DNA from: Nocardioidaceae bacterium
GTDB lineage: Bacteria > Actinomycetota > Actinomycetes > Propionibacteriales > Nocardioidaceae
Assembly: GCA_013696065.1 (NCBI GenBank)
Contig: JACCZJ010000126.1
Coordinates: 1 to 5,047 of the forward strand
Direction: 5' to 3'
DNA length: 5,047 nt
Shown here: positions 1-5,047 of the stretch, piece after piece
Layout: the number at the start of each line of letters is the position of its first letter
Position numbering within the stretch: the first letter of the stretch is position 1
The notes under the pieces: generated by a model
What the model was told of the DNA's origin: nothing
What the model saw: the letters and a program-made list of their open reading frames with translations, nothing else
The model's database searches: none
Translations under genes and position numbers: made by a program

Positions 1-22
1 ATCGTAGGCAACGCAACGATCG

Positions 23-1318
23 CTACGTGTTGGCCCGGTCGAAGTCGTCGCGGGCGTGTTGCAGTGAGCCGAGCGAGACCACGTCACGCCGGAAGAACAG
101 GGCCAGCGTCCAGTCGAGCACCACGCGCACCTTCTTGTTGAAGGTCGGCAGCCGGCTCATGTGATAAGTCCGGTGCATGAACCAGGCCGGGAAGCCTCGC
201 AGCTTGACGCCGTACACCTGCGCGACGCCCTTGTAGAGGCCCAGGCTCGCGACGGAGCCGACGTGCTTGTGCTTGTAGTCCTCGAGGGGTTGTCCCCGCA
301 ACGACCGGACGACGTTGGCTGCCAGCACCCTGGCCTGACGCACTGCGTGCTGAGCGCTCGGTGAGCAGAACTCGCCGGGATGCGTGAGATCGGGTACGGC
401 GGAGTTGTCGCCGGCCGTCCAAGCGCCGGCCAGCCCCTCGACTCGCAGGTCGGTGCTGGCCCGTACCCGCCCCTTGTCGTCGAGCGGCAAGTCGCTTGTG
501 GCCAAAATGGGATTGGCCTTGACTCCCGCAGTCCAGACGATCGTGTCGGCATCGAACTGCTCGCCGTCGGACAACACCACGTGGCGATCGACGCACGACT
601 CGAGCCTTGTCTCCAGCCGCACCTCGATGGCGCGGTCTCGCAACCGTGCGACGGTGTATCGACCCATGTCCGCACCGACTTCGGGCAGGATGCGGTCTGA
701 CGCCTCGACCAGCACGAACCGCAGGTCCTCCGGCGAGACCGAGTCGTAGTAGCGCGTCGCAAACCGGATCATGTCCTCGATCTCTGCCAGCGCCTCGATT
801 CCGGCGTACCCGCCTCCCACAAAGACAAAGGTCAACGCGCGGCGTCGAGTCCTGCTGTCCGACACAGACGCTGCCACGTCGAGGCGGTCGAGCACGTGGT
901 TGCGCAGGGCGATCGCCTCTTCGATCTGTTTGAATCCCATCCCATGCTGCGCGAGCCCGGGAATCGGCAACGTGCGGGCGACTGACCCGAGGGCGACCAC
1001 CAGCTCGTCGTACGCCAGGTCATAGGGGTCTCCCTCGACCGGCTGAACACGGATGCTGCGAGCCGCGTGGTCGATAACGCCCACCCTGGCGGTCACCACA
1101 TGACAACCCTTGAGCGTCCTGCGCAACGGCACCACGACATGTCGCGGCTCCAACGACCCAGCCGCCGCCTCCGGCAGAAAAGGCTGGTAGGTCATGGCCG
1201 AGCGTGGCTCGATGACAGTGACGCGTGCTTCGCCCTTGCGGAGCTGGCGCTGCAGTCCCAGGGCGGTGTACATACCGACGTAGCCGCCGCCAGCGACGAC
1301 GATGTGCGGAGTGGACAT
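23..1318 (-). CDS. ndh: Type II NADH dehydrogenase-like FAD-dependent oxidoreductase
   Basis: This 431-residue flavoprotein belongs to the pyridine nucleotide-disulfide oxidoreductase fold and resembles NDH-2, the single-subunit, non-proton-pumping NADH:quinone oxidoreductase on the inner face of the membrane. Residues 5-15 (HIVVAGGGYVG) are the FAD-binding dinucleotide fold, with Glu37 ending its second strand. Residues 164-173 (FVFVGGGYAG) form the NAD(P)H fold, with Glu205 (LVEAS) at the position that favours NADH. TAGD (301-304) is the second FAD motif. AQHAVRQA (322-329) matches the quinone-site motif of NDH-2. The C-terminal part (376-412: FPAWFMHRTYHM, then a Lys/Arg and hydrophobic stretch ending LALFFRR) looks like an amphipathic membrane anchor. 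ATG 1318 has a strong AGGAG 7 nt upstream. It is transcribed separately from the eno cluster, behind a Rex-like operator. NDH-2 is the best call; a related quinone or ferredoxin reductase is possible. Confidence 0.88.
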   Translation of the reverse strand: MSTPHIVVAGGGYVGMYTALGLQRQLRKGEARVTVIEPRSAMTYQPFLPEAAAGSLEPRHVVVPLRRTLKGCHVVTARVGVIDHAARSIRVQPVEGDPYDLAYDELVVALGSVARTLPIPGLAQHGMGFKQIEEAIALRNHVLDRLDVAASVSDSRTRRRALTFVFVGGGYAGIEALAEIEDMIRFATRYYDSVSPEDLRFVLVEASDRILPEVGADMGRYTVARLRDRAIEVRLETRLESCVDRHVVLSDGEQFDADTIVWTAGVKANPILATSDLPLDDKGRVRASTDLRVEGLAGAWTAGDNSAVPDLTHPGEFCSPSAQHAVRQARVLAANVVRSLRGQPLEDYKHKHVGSVASLGLYKGVAQVYGVKLRGFPAWFMHRTYHMSRLPTFNKKVRVVLDWTLALFFRRDVVSLGSLQHARDDFDRANT

Positions 1319-1325
1319 GGCAAGA

Positions 1326-1330
1326 CTCCT
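1326..1330 (-). promoter_or_regulatory. Ribosome binding site of ndh
   Basis: AGGAG sits 7 nt before the ATG at 1318, an ideal spacing. It is the only strong Shine-Dalgarno sequence seen at a gene start in this window, which fits ndh opening its own transcript while the genes upstream rely on overlaps. It fixes the ndh start. Confidence 0.85.
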
Positions 1331-1433
1331 GATCTGGCAGCTCTTCAGGGCACGGCTCTGAGCTGGGCTGCTCCATGCGTGTGGTCGTTGAGACGGCTAC
1401 GCCGCCGCCGCTGCGGGCCTACTTCCTCCGCTC

Positions 1434-1462
1434 ACTATAACGGCTTGTGAAAACTTTCACAT
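1434..1462 (-). promoter_or_regulatory. Putative ndh promoter
   Basis: On the minus strand TATAGT (1439-1434) differs from the TATAAT -10 consensus at one base. A -35 hexamer at 17 bp spacing would be ATGTGA (1462-1457), a poor match to TTGACA that is embedded in the palindrome. Transcription would begin near 1427, giving a leader of about 108 nt. The -10 is an AT-rich island in a GC-rich gap, which supports the call. The transcription start is inferred. Confidence 0.55.
1446..1461. promoter_or_regulatory. Rex-type operator upstream of ndh
   Basis: TGTGAAA-AC-TTTCACA is a perfect inverted repeat with 7-bp arms. With one flanking base on each side (1445-1462) it matches the Rex consensus TTGTGAANNNNTTCACAA in 17 of 18 positions. 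It lies about 128 bp before the ndh start and covers the region where the -35 element would fall relative to the -10 at 1439-1434. Rex is the NADH/NAD+ sensing repressor of respiratory genes, and ndh is a known kind of Rex target in Streptomyces. Binding here would block RNA polymerase until NADH rises. The half-sites also fit the CRP/GlxR pattern TGTGA-N6-TCACA, so a cAMP-dependent regulator remains an alternative. Confidence 0.78.
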
Positions 1463-1530
1463 AACGGCCCGGCGCGGGCGTCGTCCTTAACCCGAGCACC
1501 GAGGCGCGTGGGCCATCCAGAACAGCGAGG

Positions 1531-2421
1531 TCAGCAGGCTGCGGCGTCAGCGAGCACGGCGTCCAGCATCGGCTCGGTCAGCTTGCCGGTGAAGGTGTTC
1601 TGCTGGCTCGGGTGGTAGCACCCTAGGACAGTCAGCGAAGCGGGGGCAGTGGTGTGAACATCGTCGGCACCGGCAGTTGCGATCGTATGGAGTTGCACCT
1701 TGACGTGATGCCCGAACCCGGGCCGCGGCCGGGGTACGGCTAGGCCTTGGCGCGCGAGCGCCCGCCACACGACGCCCCACGCGAACGAACCCAGGCACAC
1801 CACGGCACGCGCCGACGGCAAGACTTTCGCCAGCTCAGCGTCGAGCCACGGCGCGCACGCATCCCGCTCCTCGGGATTGGGCTTGTTGTCGGGAGGCGCA
1901 CAGCGGACAGCGGCGACCATCCGGGCCTCGACAAGTTGCTGCCCGTCGCCCGCGTGCACACTCGTCGGCTGCGTTGCCAGGCCCACGCGGTGCAGCGAGG
2001 CGAACAGCCAGTCCCCTGACCTGTCACCGGTGAAGATGCGACCAGTGCGGTTGCCGCCATGAGCGGCTGGCGCCAGCCCCACGATCAACACGCGCGGCGC
2101 CTCGCTGCCCCACCCGGCGATCGGGCGTCCCCAATATGGCTCGCCCGCGTACGAGCGTCGCTTGGTCACTGCCACCAGCTCGCGCCACGCAACCAGCCGC
2201 GGGCAGGCCCGGCAGACCGAGACGCTCGCCTCGATTTCAGCGACCGTCTCAAGGCGAGCAGCCATTGCCTGGACATCAGCGGAACTGTGCGCCACTGGGG
2301 ATAGTGCGCCGCCCGGATCCTCGGGCCAACCCATGCCGGGCGGGACCGGACTGGCAAACAACTGACCACTCAACGGATGCGGCAGATGGGCTCCAGAGTC
2401 GGCTCCAGCGTCGCTGCTCAT
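1531..2421 (-). CDS. Uracil-DNA glycosylase, family 5 (UDGb type)
   Basis: This is a base-excision repair enzyme that removes uracil, and often other deaminated bases, from DNA. It has 296 residues from ATG 2421. Four cysteines fit the iron-sulfur cluster of family 4/5 enzymes: CRAC (70 and 73) and a Cys pair 15 residues apart (174 and 189). Motif A is GLAPAAHGGNRTGR (115-128), followed by FTGD (130-133); the Ala where other families carry a polar Asp/Asn/Glu is the family 5 signature. Motif B is HPSQQNTFTGKLT (270-282). The first ~60 residues, with PHPLSGQLFASPVPPGMGWPEDP, precede the catalytic core. A loop near residues 247-261 (TAGADDVHTTAPAS) seems longer than in relatives I recall. The frame is open to ATG 2517, but that start would overlap ppx by 68 bp; ATG 2421 leaves a 28-bp gap and begins just before the conserved extension. 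GTG and ATG alternatives exist, so the start is less certain than the family. Confidence 0.92.
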   Translation of the reverse strand: MSSDAGADSGAHLPHPLSGQLFASPVPPGMGWPEDPGGALSPVAHSSADVQAMAARLETVAEIEASVSVCRACPRLVAWRELVAVTKRRSYAGEPYWGRPIAGWGSEAPRVLIVGLAPAAHGGNRTGRIFTGDRSGDWLFASLHRVGLATQPTSVHAGDGQQLVEARMVAAVRCAPPDNKPNPEERDACAPWLDAELAKVLPSARAVVCLGSFAWGVVWRALARQGLAVPRPRPGFGHHVKVQLHTIATAGADDVHTTAPASLTVLGCYHPSQQNTFTGKLTEPMLDAVLADAAAC

Positions 2422-2453
2422 GCGAGAGACCAGATCATGCGAGGGCAAGTCAT
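2418..2453 (-). other. Possible 11-codon leader ORF linking ppx to UDG
   Basis: ATG at 2453 overlaps the ppx TGA as ATGA. The frame then encodes MTCPRMIWSLA and stops at TGA 2420-2418, which overlaps the glycosylase ATG, again as ATGA. A second in-frame ATG lies at 2438. No good Shine-Dalgarno precedes either this frame or the glycosylase start, so terminating ribosomes could be passed from ppx through the short frame to the glycosylase. The frame may equally be a chance product of the repeats; there is no evidence for a functional peptide. Confidence 0.25.
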
Positions 2454-2457
2454 GCGA
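2418..2457 (-). repeat. Three copies of TCGCATGA at the ppx/UDG junction
   Basis: The octamer TCGCATGA (minus-strand sense) occurs at 2457-2450, 2442-2435 and 2425-2418, with repeat periods of 15 and 17 bp. The first copy contains the ppx stop codon and the last contains the ATG chosen for the glycosylase. The copies are exact; the spacer bases are not clearly conserved. They may come from short duplications that multiplied an ATGA coupling signal. The repeats themselves are plain to see; any function is inference. Confidence 0.7.
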
Positions 2458-3394
2458 CAGTCCAGGCGATGCCGTCAAGGATGTCGTGCTCGGAGACCAG
2501 CAGACCCGGGACGCCAAGTCGCCGTACCACTGCCTGAAGGATCAACGCACCTCCGCCGATCACGTCCGCTCGTCCGGGGTGCATGAATCCCAACTCCTTG
2601 CGACGAGCCACCGGCATCGCCACGAGCCGATCGGTCGCCGCCAGCAGCGCCGAAGTGTCGATCCACGCGTGGTGGATCCGCTGCCGGTCATATGTCGACA
2701 GCCCGAGCGCCATGGCGGCCACCGTGGTGATCGTGCCCGCCACGCCGACGAGTGTGCCTGCTGACGTGAGCCGAGCGTCGAGAGCGTCGAGCGCGTTGTC
2801 GACCGCAGCCGTCACCGCGGCCACTTCGCCCCCACTCGGCGGGTCACTGTGCAGATAGCGCTCAGTCACGCGGACGGACCCGACGTCGAGTGACTGGCCG
2901 GCCACGCCAGCCACCTGTCCGCCCTTCGCCACCCGTCTGGTCACCACTTCGGTGGAGCCACCGCCGATATCGACCACGACCAGCGGGCTGGCCAGGTCAG
3001 AGCGGCCAACCAGGCCACGCGTCGCACCGTCATACGCCAACGCCGCCTCCTCGTCGCCGCTGATCACATCGGGGGCGACACCGATCCGCGCTGCGACGCC
3101 AGACACGAAGGCCGCCCGGTTGCTCACGTCGCGAACCGCCGATGTCGCCACCACCCGCACGGCGTCGGCGCGCACGCCATGGCGTCCGATCGCCGCGGCG
3201 TAGTCATCAAGGGTGGCGAAGGTTCGAGCCAACGCCTCCGGAGCGAAAGCACCCGTGCGGTCCACGCCTTGCCCGAGCCGCACGATCGTCGTACGACGGT
3301 CAACCTCGACCGCCTCCCCGCGAGCCATGTCAAGATCAGCCACCAGCAAGCGCAAGGAGTTGGTGCCGCAGTCGAGTGCCGCTACTCGCCTCAC
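2450..3394 (-). CDS. ppx: Ppx/GppA family phosphatase (exopolyphosphatase type)
   Basis: This is a member of the ASKHA-fold Ppx/GppA family, which removes terminal phosphate from polyphosphate or the 5' phosphate of pppGpp. With the GTG start at 3394 it has 314 residues, the usual length of short actinobacterial forms such as Rv1026 (PPX2). The motifs run in order: DCGTNSLRLL (residues 8-17, first phosphate loop), ATSAVRD (83-89), SGDEEA (112-117, catalytic Glu region), VVDIGGGSTEV (second phosphate loop, 140-150), GVAGTITTVAA (217-227), HPGRADVIGGG (272-282) and SEHDILDG (301-308). The frame stays open upstream to an ATG at 3517, but those extra residues lie inside DUF501 and look non-family. 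GTG 3394 forms a GTGA overlap with the DUF501 stop, and the conserved RRVAALDCGTNS begins right there. GTG 3412 is a less likely start. The sequence does not show whether the substrate is polyphosphate or (p)ppGpp. Confidence 0.93.
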   Translation of the reverse strand: MRRVAALDCGTNSLRLLVADLDMARGEAVEVDRRTTIVRLGQGVDRTGAFAPEALARTFATLDDYAAAIGRHGVRADAVRVVATSAVRDVSNRAAFVSGVAARIGVAPDVISGDEEAALAYDGATRGLVGRSDLASPLVVVDIGGGSTEVVTRRVAKGGQVAGVAGQSLDVGSVRVTERYLHSDPPSGGEVAAVTAAVDNALDALDARLTSAGTLVGVAGTITTVAAMALGLSTYDRQRIHHAWIDTSALLAATDRLVAMPVARRKELGFMHPGRADVIGGGALILQAVVRRLGVPGLLVSEHDILDGIAWTVA

Positions 3395-3891
3395 GGCGAG
3401 GCGGTGACGCACGGGCCACCCGCCCACCAGTCGGATAGCAGATCGACGGCCTCGTCGCCGAGAGGATTGACTCCCCGCCCGGCAGCCAGCGAGTGCGCGA
3501 CGAGCACATGCAGGCATTTGACGCGGCTCGGCATCCCCCCAGCCGAGACTTCGGCGATCTCGGGTGGCTCACCATGTTCACCTCGCGCCCGCACATAGGC
3601 CTCGTGAGCCCGACGGTGAGCAGCGGCCAGCCTTTCGTCGGACCCAATCCGGTCAGTCATCTGGGCCATCAGACCACTGGCTTCGAGCGTGCCGATCTGG
3701 GAGGCAGCGCGCGGACACGTCAGGTAGTAGAAGGTGGGAAAGGGGGTGCCGTCGGCCAGTTGGGGCGAGGTCGCCACCACGTCGGGATTGCCGCACGGGC
3801 AACGGTGGGCGACAGCGACAATGTCGCGAGGCGGGCGTCCCAGTTGAGCGTGCACCGTGGCGAGATCGGTCTCGGTGGGTGCTTGGGTCAC
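3391..3891 (-). CDS. DUF501 domain-containing protein
   Basis: This 166-residue soluble protein of unknown function matches DUF501 (PF04417), a family almost always found between the septum initiator and ppx genes in actinomycetes. The recognisable blocks are LGRPPRDIVAVAHRCPCGNP (residues 18-37), the aromatic PTFYYLTCPRA (52-62), an Arg/His/Glu-rich helical stretch (85-105), GGMPSRVKCLHVLVAHSLA (118-136) and GVNPLGDEAVDLL (140-152). Cysteines 31, 33, 59 and 126 and histidines 128 and 133 sit inside these blocks, so a metal site is conceivable, but that is inference. There is no signal peptide or membrane segment. Translation starts at a GTG (3891-3889) that overlaps the upstream TGA as GTGA, and no clear Shine-Dalgarno is seen, which suggests translational coupling. 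The stop overlaps the ppx start in the same way. No function is assigned. Confidence 0.92.
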   Translation of the reverse strand: MTQAPTETDLATVHAQLGRPPRDIVAVAHRCPCGNPDVVATSPQLADGTPFPTFYYLTCPRAASQIGTLEASGLMAQMTDRIGSDERLAAAHRRAHEAYVRARGEHGEPPEIAEVSAGGMPSRVKCLHVLVAHSLAAGRGVNPLGDEAVDLLSDWWAGGPCVTASP

Positions 3892-4529
3892 TGGAGCGGA
3901 CGCTTCGGATCCTCGTCCGGGGGTCGCCTCGGCCCCCCGATGCTGTCGAGCGGCGTCCGCTTGGGGCGAAGGTCGCGGGTATCGCCCGCGTCAGCGTTGG
4001 GGTCAACACCTGCCTCGACCACGCTGGCCCACGAGGTCTCCCACCACTCCGGCTCCTCGACTGGCTCTCGGTCAGCAACCGGCTCCGACAACCCCCTGCC
4101 GCCAGTCAACACCGAGCCGTCTTCGTCGATGACGGTGTAGCCGATCTCGCCCGGCATCACCCAGCTGAATCGCAGCCTTGCCTGCGCCTCGATGTAGGCC
4201 GGGTCCTCCCAGCGACGCTTCGTCTGTTCGAGCTCGGCCACAGCTGCCCGCCGCTCGCTGATCTGAGCACTCAACTCGTTGATCTCACTGCGCTGATTGA
4301 GCCAAGCACGAACACTCGAGGCATAAGAGACAGCCAAGACCGCGAGCACCAGCAGCACGATCGCGGCCCGCCCCGTCAACGTGGCCTTGCGGCTTGGCCC
4401 GAGCGCCGTCGCACCGTTGACCGGAACTCGCGTCGTGCGGCGTGTGGCGGACGCCACCGAGCTCGGCCGACGACCAGCTCCCCCCTGGCCGGAGCCAGGA
4501 GCAGAGGAAGGCCTCGGACGAGAAGGCAT
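3888..4529 (-). CDS. Septum formation initiator family protein (FtsB/DivIC-like)
   Basis: This is a 213-residue bitopic membrane protein of the FtsB/DivIC family, which bridges early and late divisome proteins at the septum. Residues 1-52 are a basic, Pro/Ser/Arg-rich cytoplasmic tail. Residues 54-72 form one hydrophobic membrane segment (AAIVLLVLAVLAVSYASS). Residues 75-106 look like a coiled coil (NQRSEINELSAQISERRAAV). Residues 107-134 hold the family's post-coil motif, WEDPAYIEAQARLRF followed by VMPGEIGYTVID. The tail after residue 145 is acidic and Trp-containing (EEPEWWETSW), then Pro/Arg/Asp-rich and probably disordered. The ATG start lies 6 bp after the eno stop, with a weak AGCAGG Shine-Dalgarno-like stretch at the junction. 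The stop overlaps the next start by 4 nt. The position after eno matches actinobacterial homologues such as M. tuberculosis Rv1024. The family is clear; the exact divisome role is inferred. Confidence 0.9.
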   Translation of the reverse strand: MPSRPRPSSAPGSGQGGAGRRPSSVASATRRTTRVPVNGATALGPSRKATLTGRAAIVLLVLAVLAVSYASSVRAWLNQRSEINELSAQISERRAAVAELEQTKRRWEDPAYIEAQARLRFSWVMPGEIGYTVIDEDGSVLTGGRGLSEPVADREPVEEPEWWETSWASVVEAGVDPNADAGDTRDLRPKRTPLDSIGGPRRPPDEDPKRPLQ

Positions 4530-4535
4530 GCCTGC

Positions 4536-5047
4536 TCAGCTCGCTCCGGTGTAGCGCGGGAACGCGGCCCGGCCTGCATAGCGAGCTGCGTCTCGCAGCT
4601 CCTCCTCGACGCGCATCAGCTGGTTGTACTTCGCCACCCGCTCCGAGCGGGCCGGCGCCCCGGTCTTGATCTGCCCGCAGTTCGTGGCGACCGCGAGATC
4701 CGCGATCGTGGTGTCCTCTGTCTCACCCGAGCGGTGGCTCATCATGCAGGTGAAGCCACTGCGGTGGGCCAGGTCGACCGAGTCAAGGGTCTCGGTGAGG
4801 CTGCCGATCTGGTTGACCTTGACCAGCAGCGCGTTGGCGGCCAATTCCTCGATCCCGCGTTGCAGCCGCTCGACGTTGGTCACGAACAGGTCGTCGCCCA
4901 CGATCTGCACCCGGTCTCCCATCGAGGCCGTCAGCGCAGTCCAGCCCTCCCAGTCCTCTTCGTTGAGCGGGTCCTCGATCGACACGATCGGGTACGCCGA
5001 CGCCAGCTCGGCATAGTAGTCAGCCATCTCGCTCGACGACTTGGCCG
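4536..5047 (-). CDS. eno: Enolase, C-terminal part (5' end cut by window edge)
   Basis: Enolase (2-phosphoglycerate hydratase) converts 2-phosphoglycerate to phosphoenolpyruvate in cytosolic glycolysis. About 169 residues of the C-terminal TIM-barrel domain are present; the frame is open to the window edge, so the true start lies outside. The hallmarks run in order: SIEDPLNEEDW (metal-ligand Glu, near 4976), VGDDLFVTN (metal-ligand Asp), LLVKVNQIGSLTET (catalytic Lys), MMSHRSGETED (substrate-binding Arg-Ser) and GQIKTGAPARSERVAKYNQ (active-site Lys). All active-site residues expected in this part are intact, and the gene ends in TGA after a usual C-terminus (RYAGRAAFPRYTGAS). It is the first visible gene of a tight minus-strand cluster; the next gene begins 6 bp after its stop. 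Family assignment is essentially certain. Confidence 0.98.
   Translation of the reverse strand, partial: AKSSSEMADYYAELASAYPIVSIEDPLNEEDWEGWTALTASMGDRVQIVGDDLFVTNVERLQRGIEELAANALLVKVNQIGSLTETLDSVDLAHRSGFTCMMSHRSGETEDTTIADLAVATNCGQIKTGAPARSERVAKYNQLMRVEEELRDAARYAGRAAFPRYTGAS

Noticed and set aside
1..22. Short sequence after the ndh stop, searched for a terminator
   Set aside because: Only 22 bases are visible and no hairpin with a T-tract can be seen.
1067..1450. Plus-strand and alternate-frame open frames across the window, e.g. 1067-1450 and 3493-4140 on the plus strand
   Set aside because: They are long because of high GC content. Each lies opposite a clear family gene, is Arg/Ser/Pro-rich with no recognisable domain, and lacks a convincing ribosome binding site.
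1467..1479. GC-rich inverted repeat GCCCG-CGC-CGGGC downstream of the glycosylase, possible terminator
   Set aside because: The stem is only 5 bp with a 3-nt loop, and on the minus strand it is followed by CGTTATGTG rather than a T-tract. It is too weak to call an intrinsic terminator; such short GC hairpins are common by chance here.
2422..2517. Upstream extension of the glycosylase to ATG 2517 (32 extra residues)
   Set aside because: It would overlap the conserved C-terminal end of ppx by 68 bp, and the added residues are Ser/Thr/Leu-rich without family resemblance. ATG 2421 is more economical.
2660..2678. Inverted repeat GATCCAC-GCGTG-GTGGATC
   Set aside because: It lies inside ppx and encodes ordinary family sequence (RIHHAWID). 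Its position in a conserved coding region makes an operator or recombination site unlikely.
3395..3517. Upstream extension of ppx to ATG 3517 (41 extra residues)
   Set aside because: It lies wholly within DUF501, is Arg-rich in the manner of a shadow frame, and precedes the normal Ppx/GppA N-terminus. The GTGA overlap at 3394 is the typical arrangement.

Overview
The window is a GC-rich stretch of bacterial chromosome in which every convincing gene lies on the minus strand. The gene order (enolase, septum formation initiator, DUF501 protein, Ppx/GppA phosphatase, then NADH dehydrogenase) is a familiar neighbourhood of Actinomycetota, known for example from Mycobacterium and Streptomyces. The GTG starts, the 4-nt start/stop overlaps and the Ala/Arg/Val-rich proteins fit that phylum. 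The sequence gives no firm genus; an aerobic or facultative actinomycete is the safest reading.

Layout in the direction of transcription (high to low coordinates): the 3' part of eno enters at the right edge (5047-4536). After 6 bp comes a single-pass FtsB/DivIC-type septum protein (4529-3888). It overlaps the DUF501 gene by 4 nt (3891-3391), which overlaps a Ppx/GppA-type phosphatase by 4 nt (3394-2450). A short junction (2449-2422) leads to a family 5 uracil-DNA glycosylase (2421-1531). These five genes look like one transcript read from a promoter beyond the right edge. The 212-bp gap 1530-1319 then separates them from a type II NADH dehydrogenase-like flavoprotein (1318-23), which has its own promoter region. 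Bases 1-22 hold nothing recognisable.

The strongest regulatory signal is a perfect 16-bp palindrome at 1446-1461. It matches the operator of the redox sensor Rex and sits just upstream of a good -10 element of the NADH dehydrogenase gene. This suggests repression when NAD+ is high relative to NADH and derepression when NADH accumulates. The same bases also fit a CRP-type site, so the regulator is inferred and not proven.

The second point of interest is the ppx/UDG junction. Three copies of TCGCATGA (minus-strand sense) lie within 40 bp there. An 11-codon reading frame starts on the ppx stop and ends on the glycosylase start, with ATGA overlaps at both ends. Otherwise the region is ordinary conserved core genome; I saw no mobile element, CRISPR array, RNA gene or defence system.
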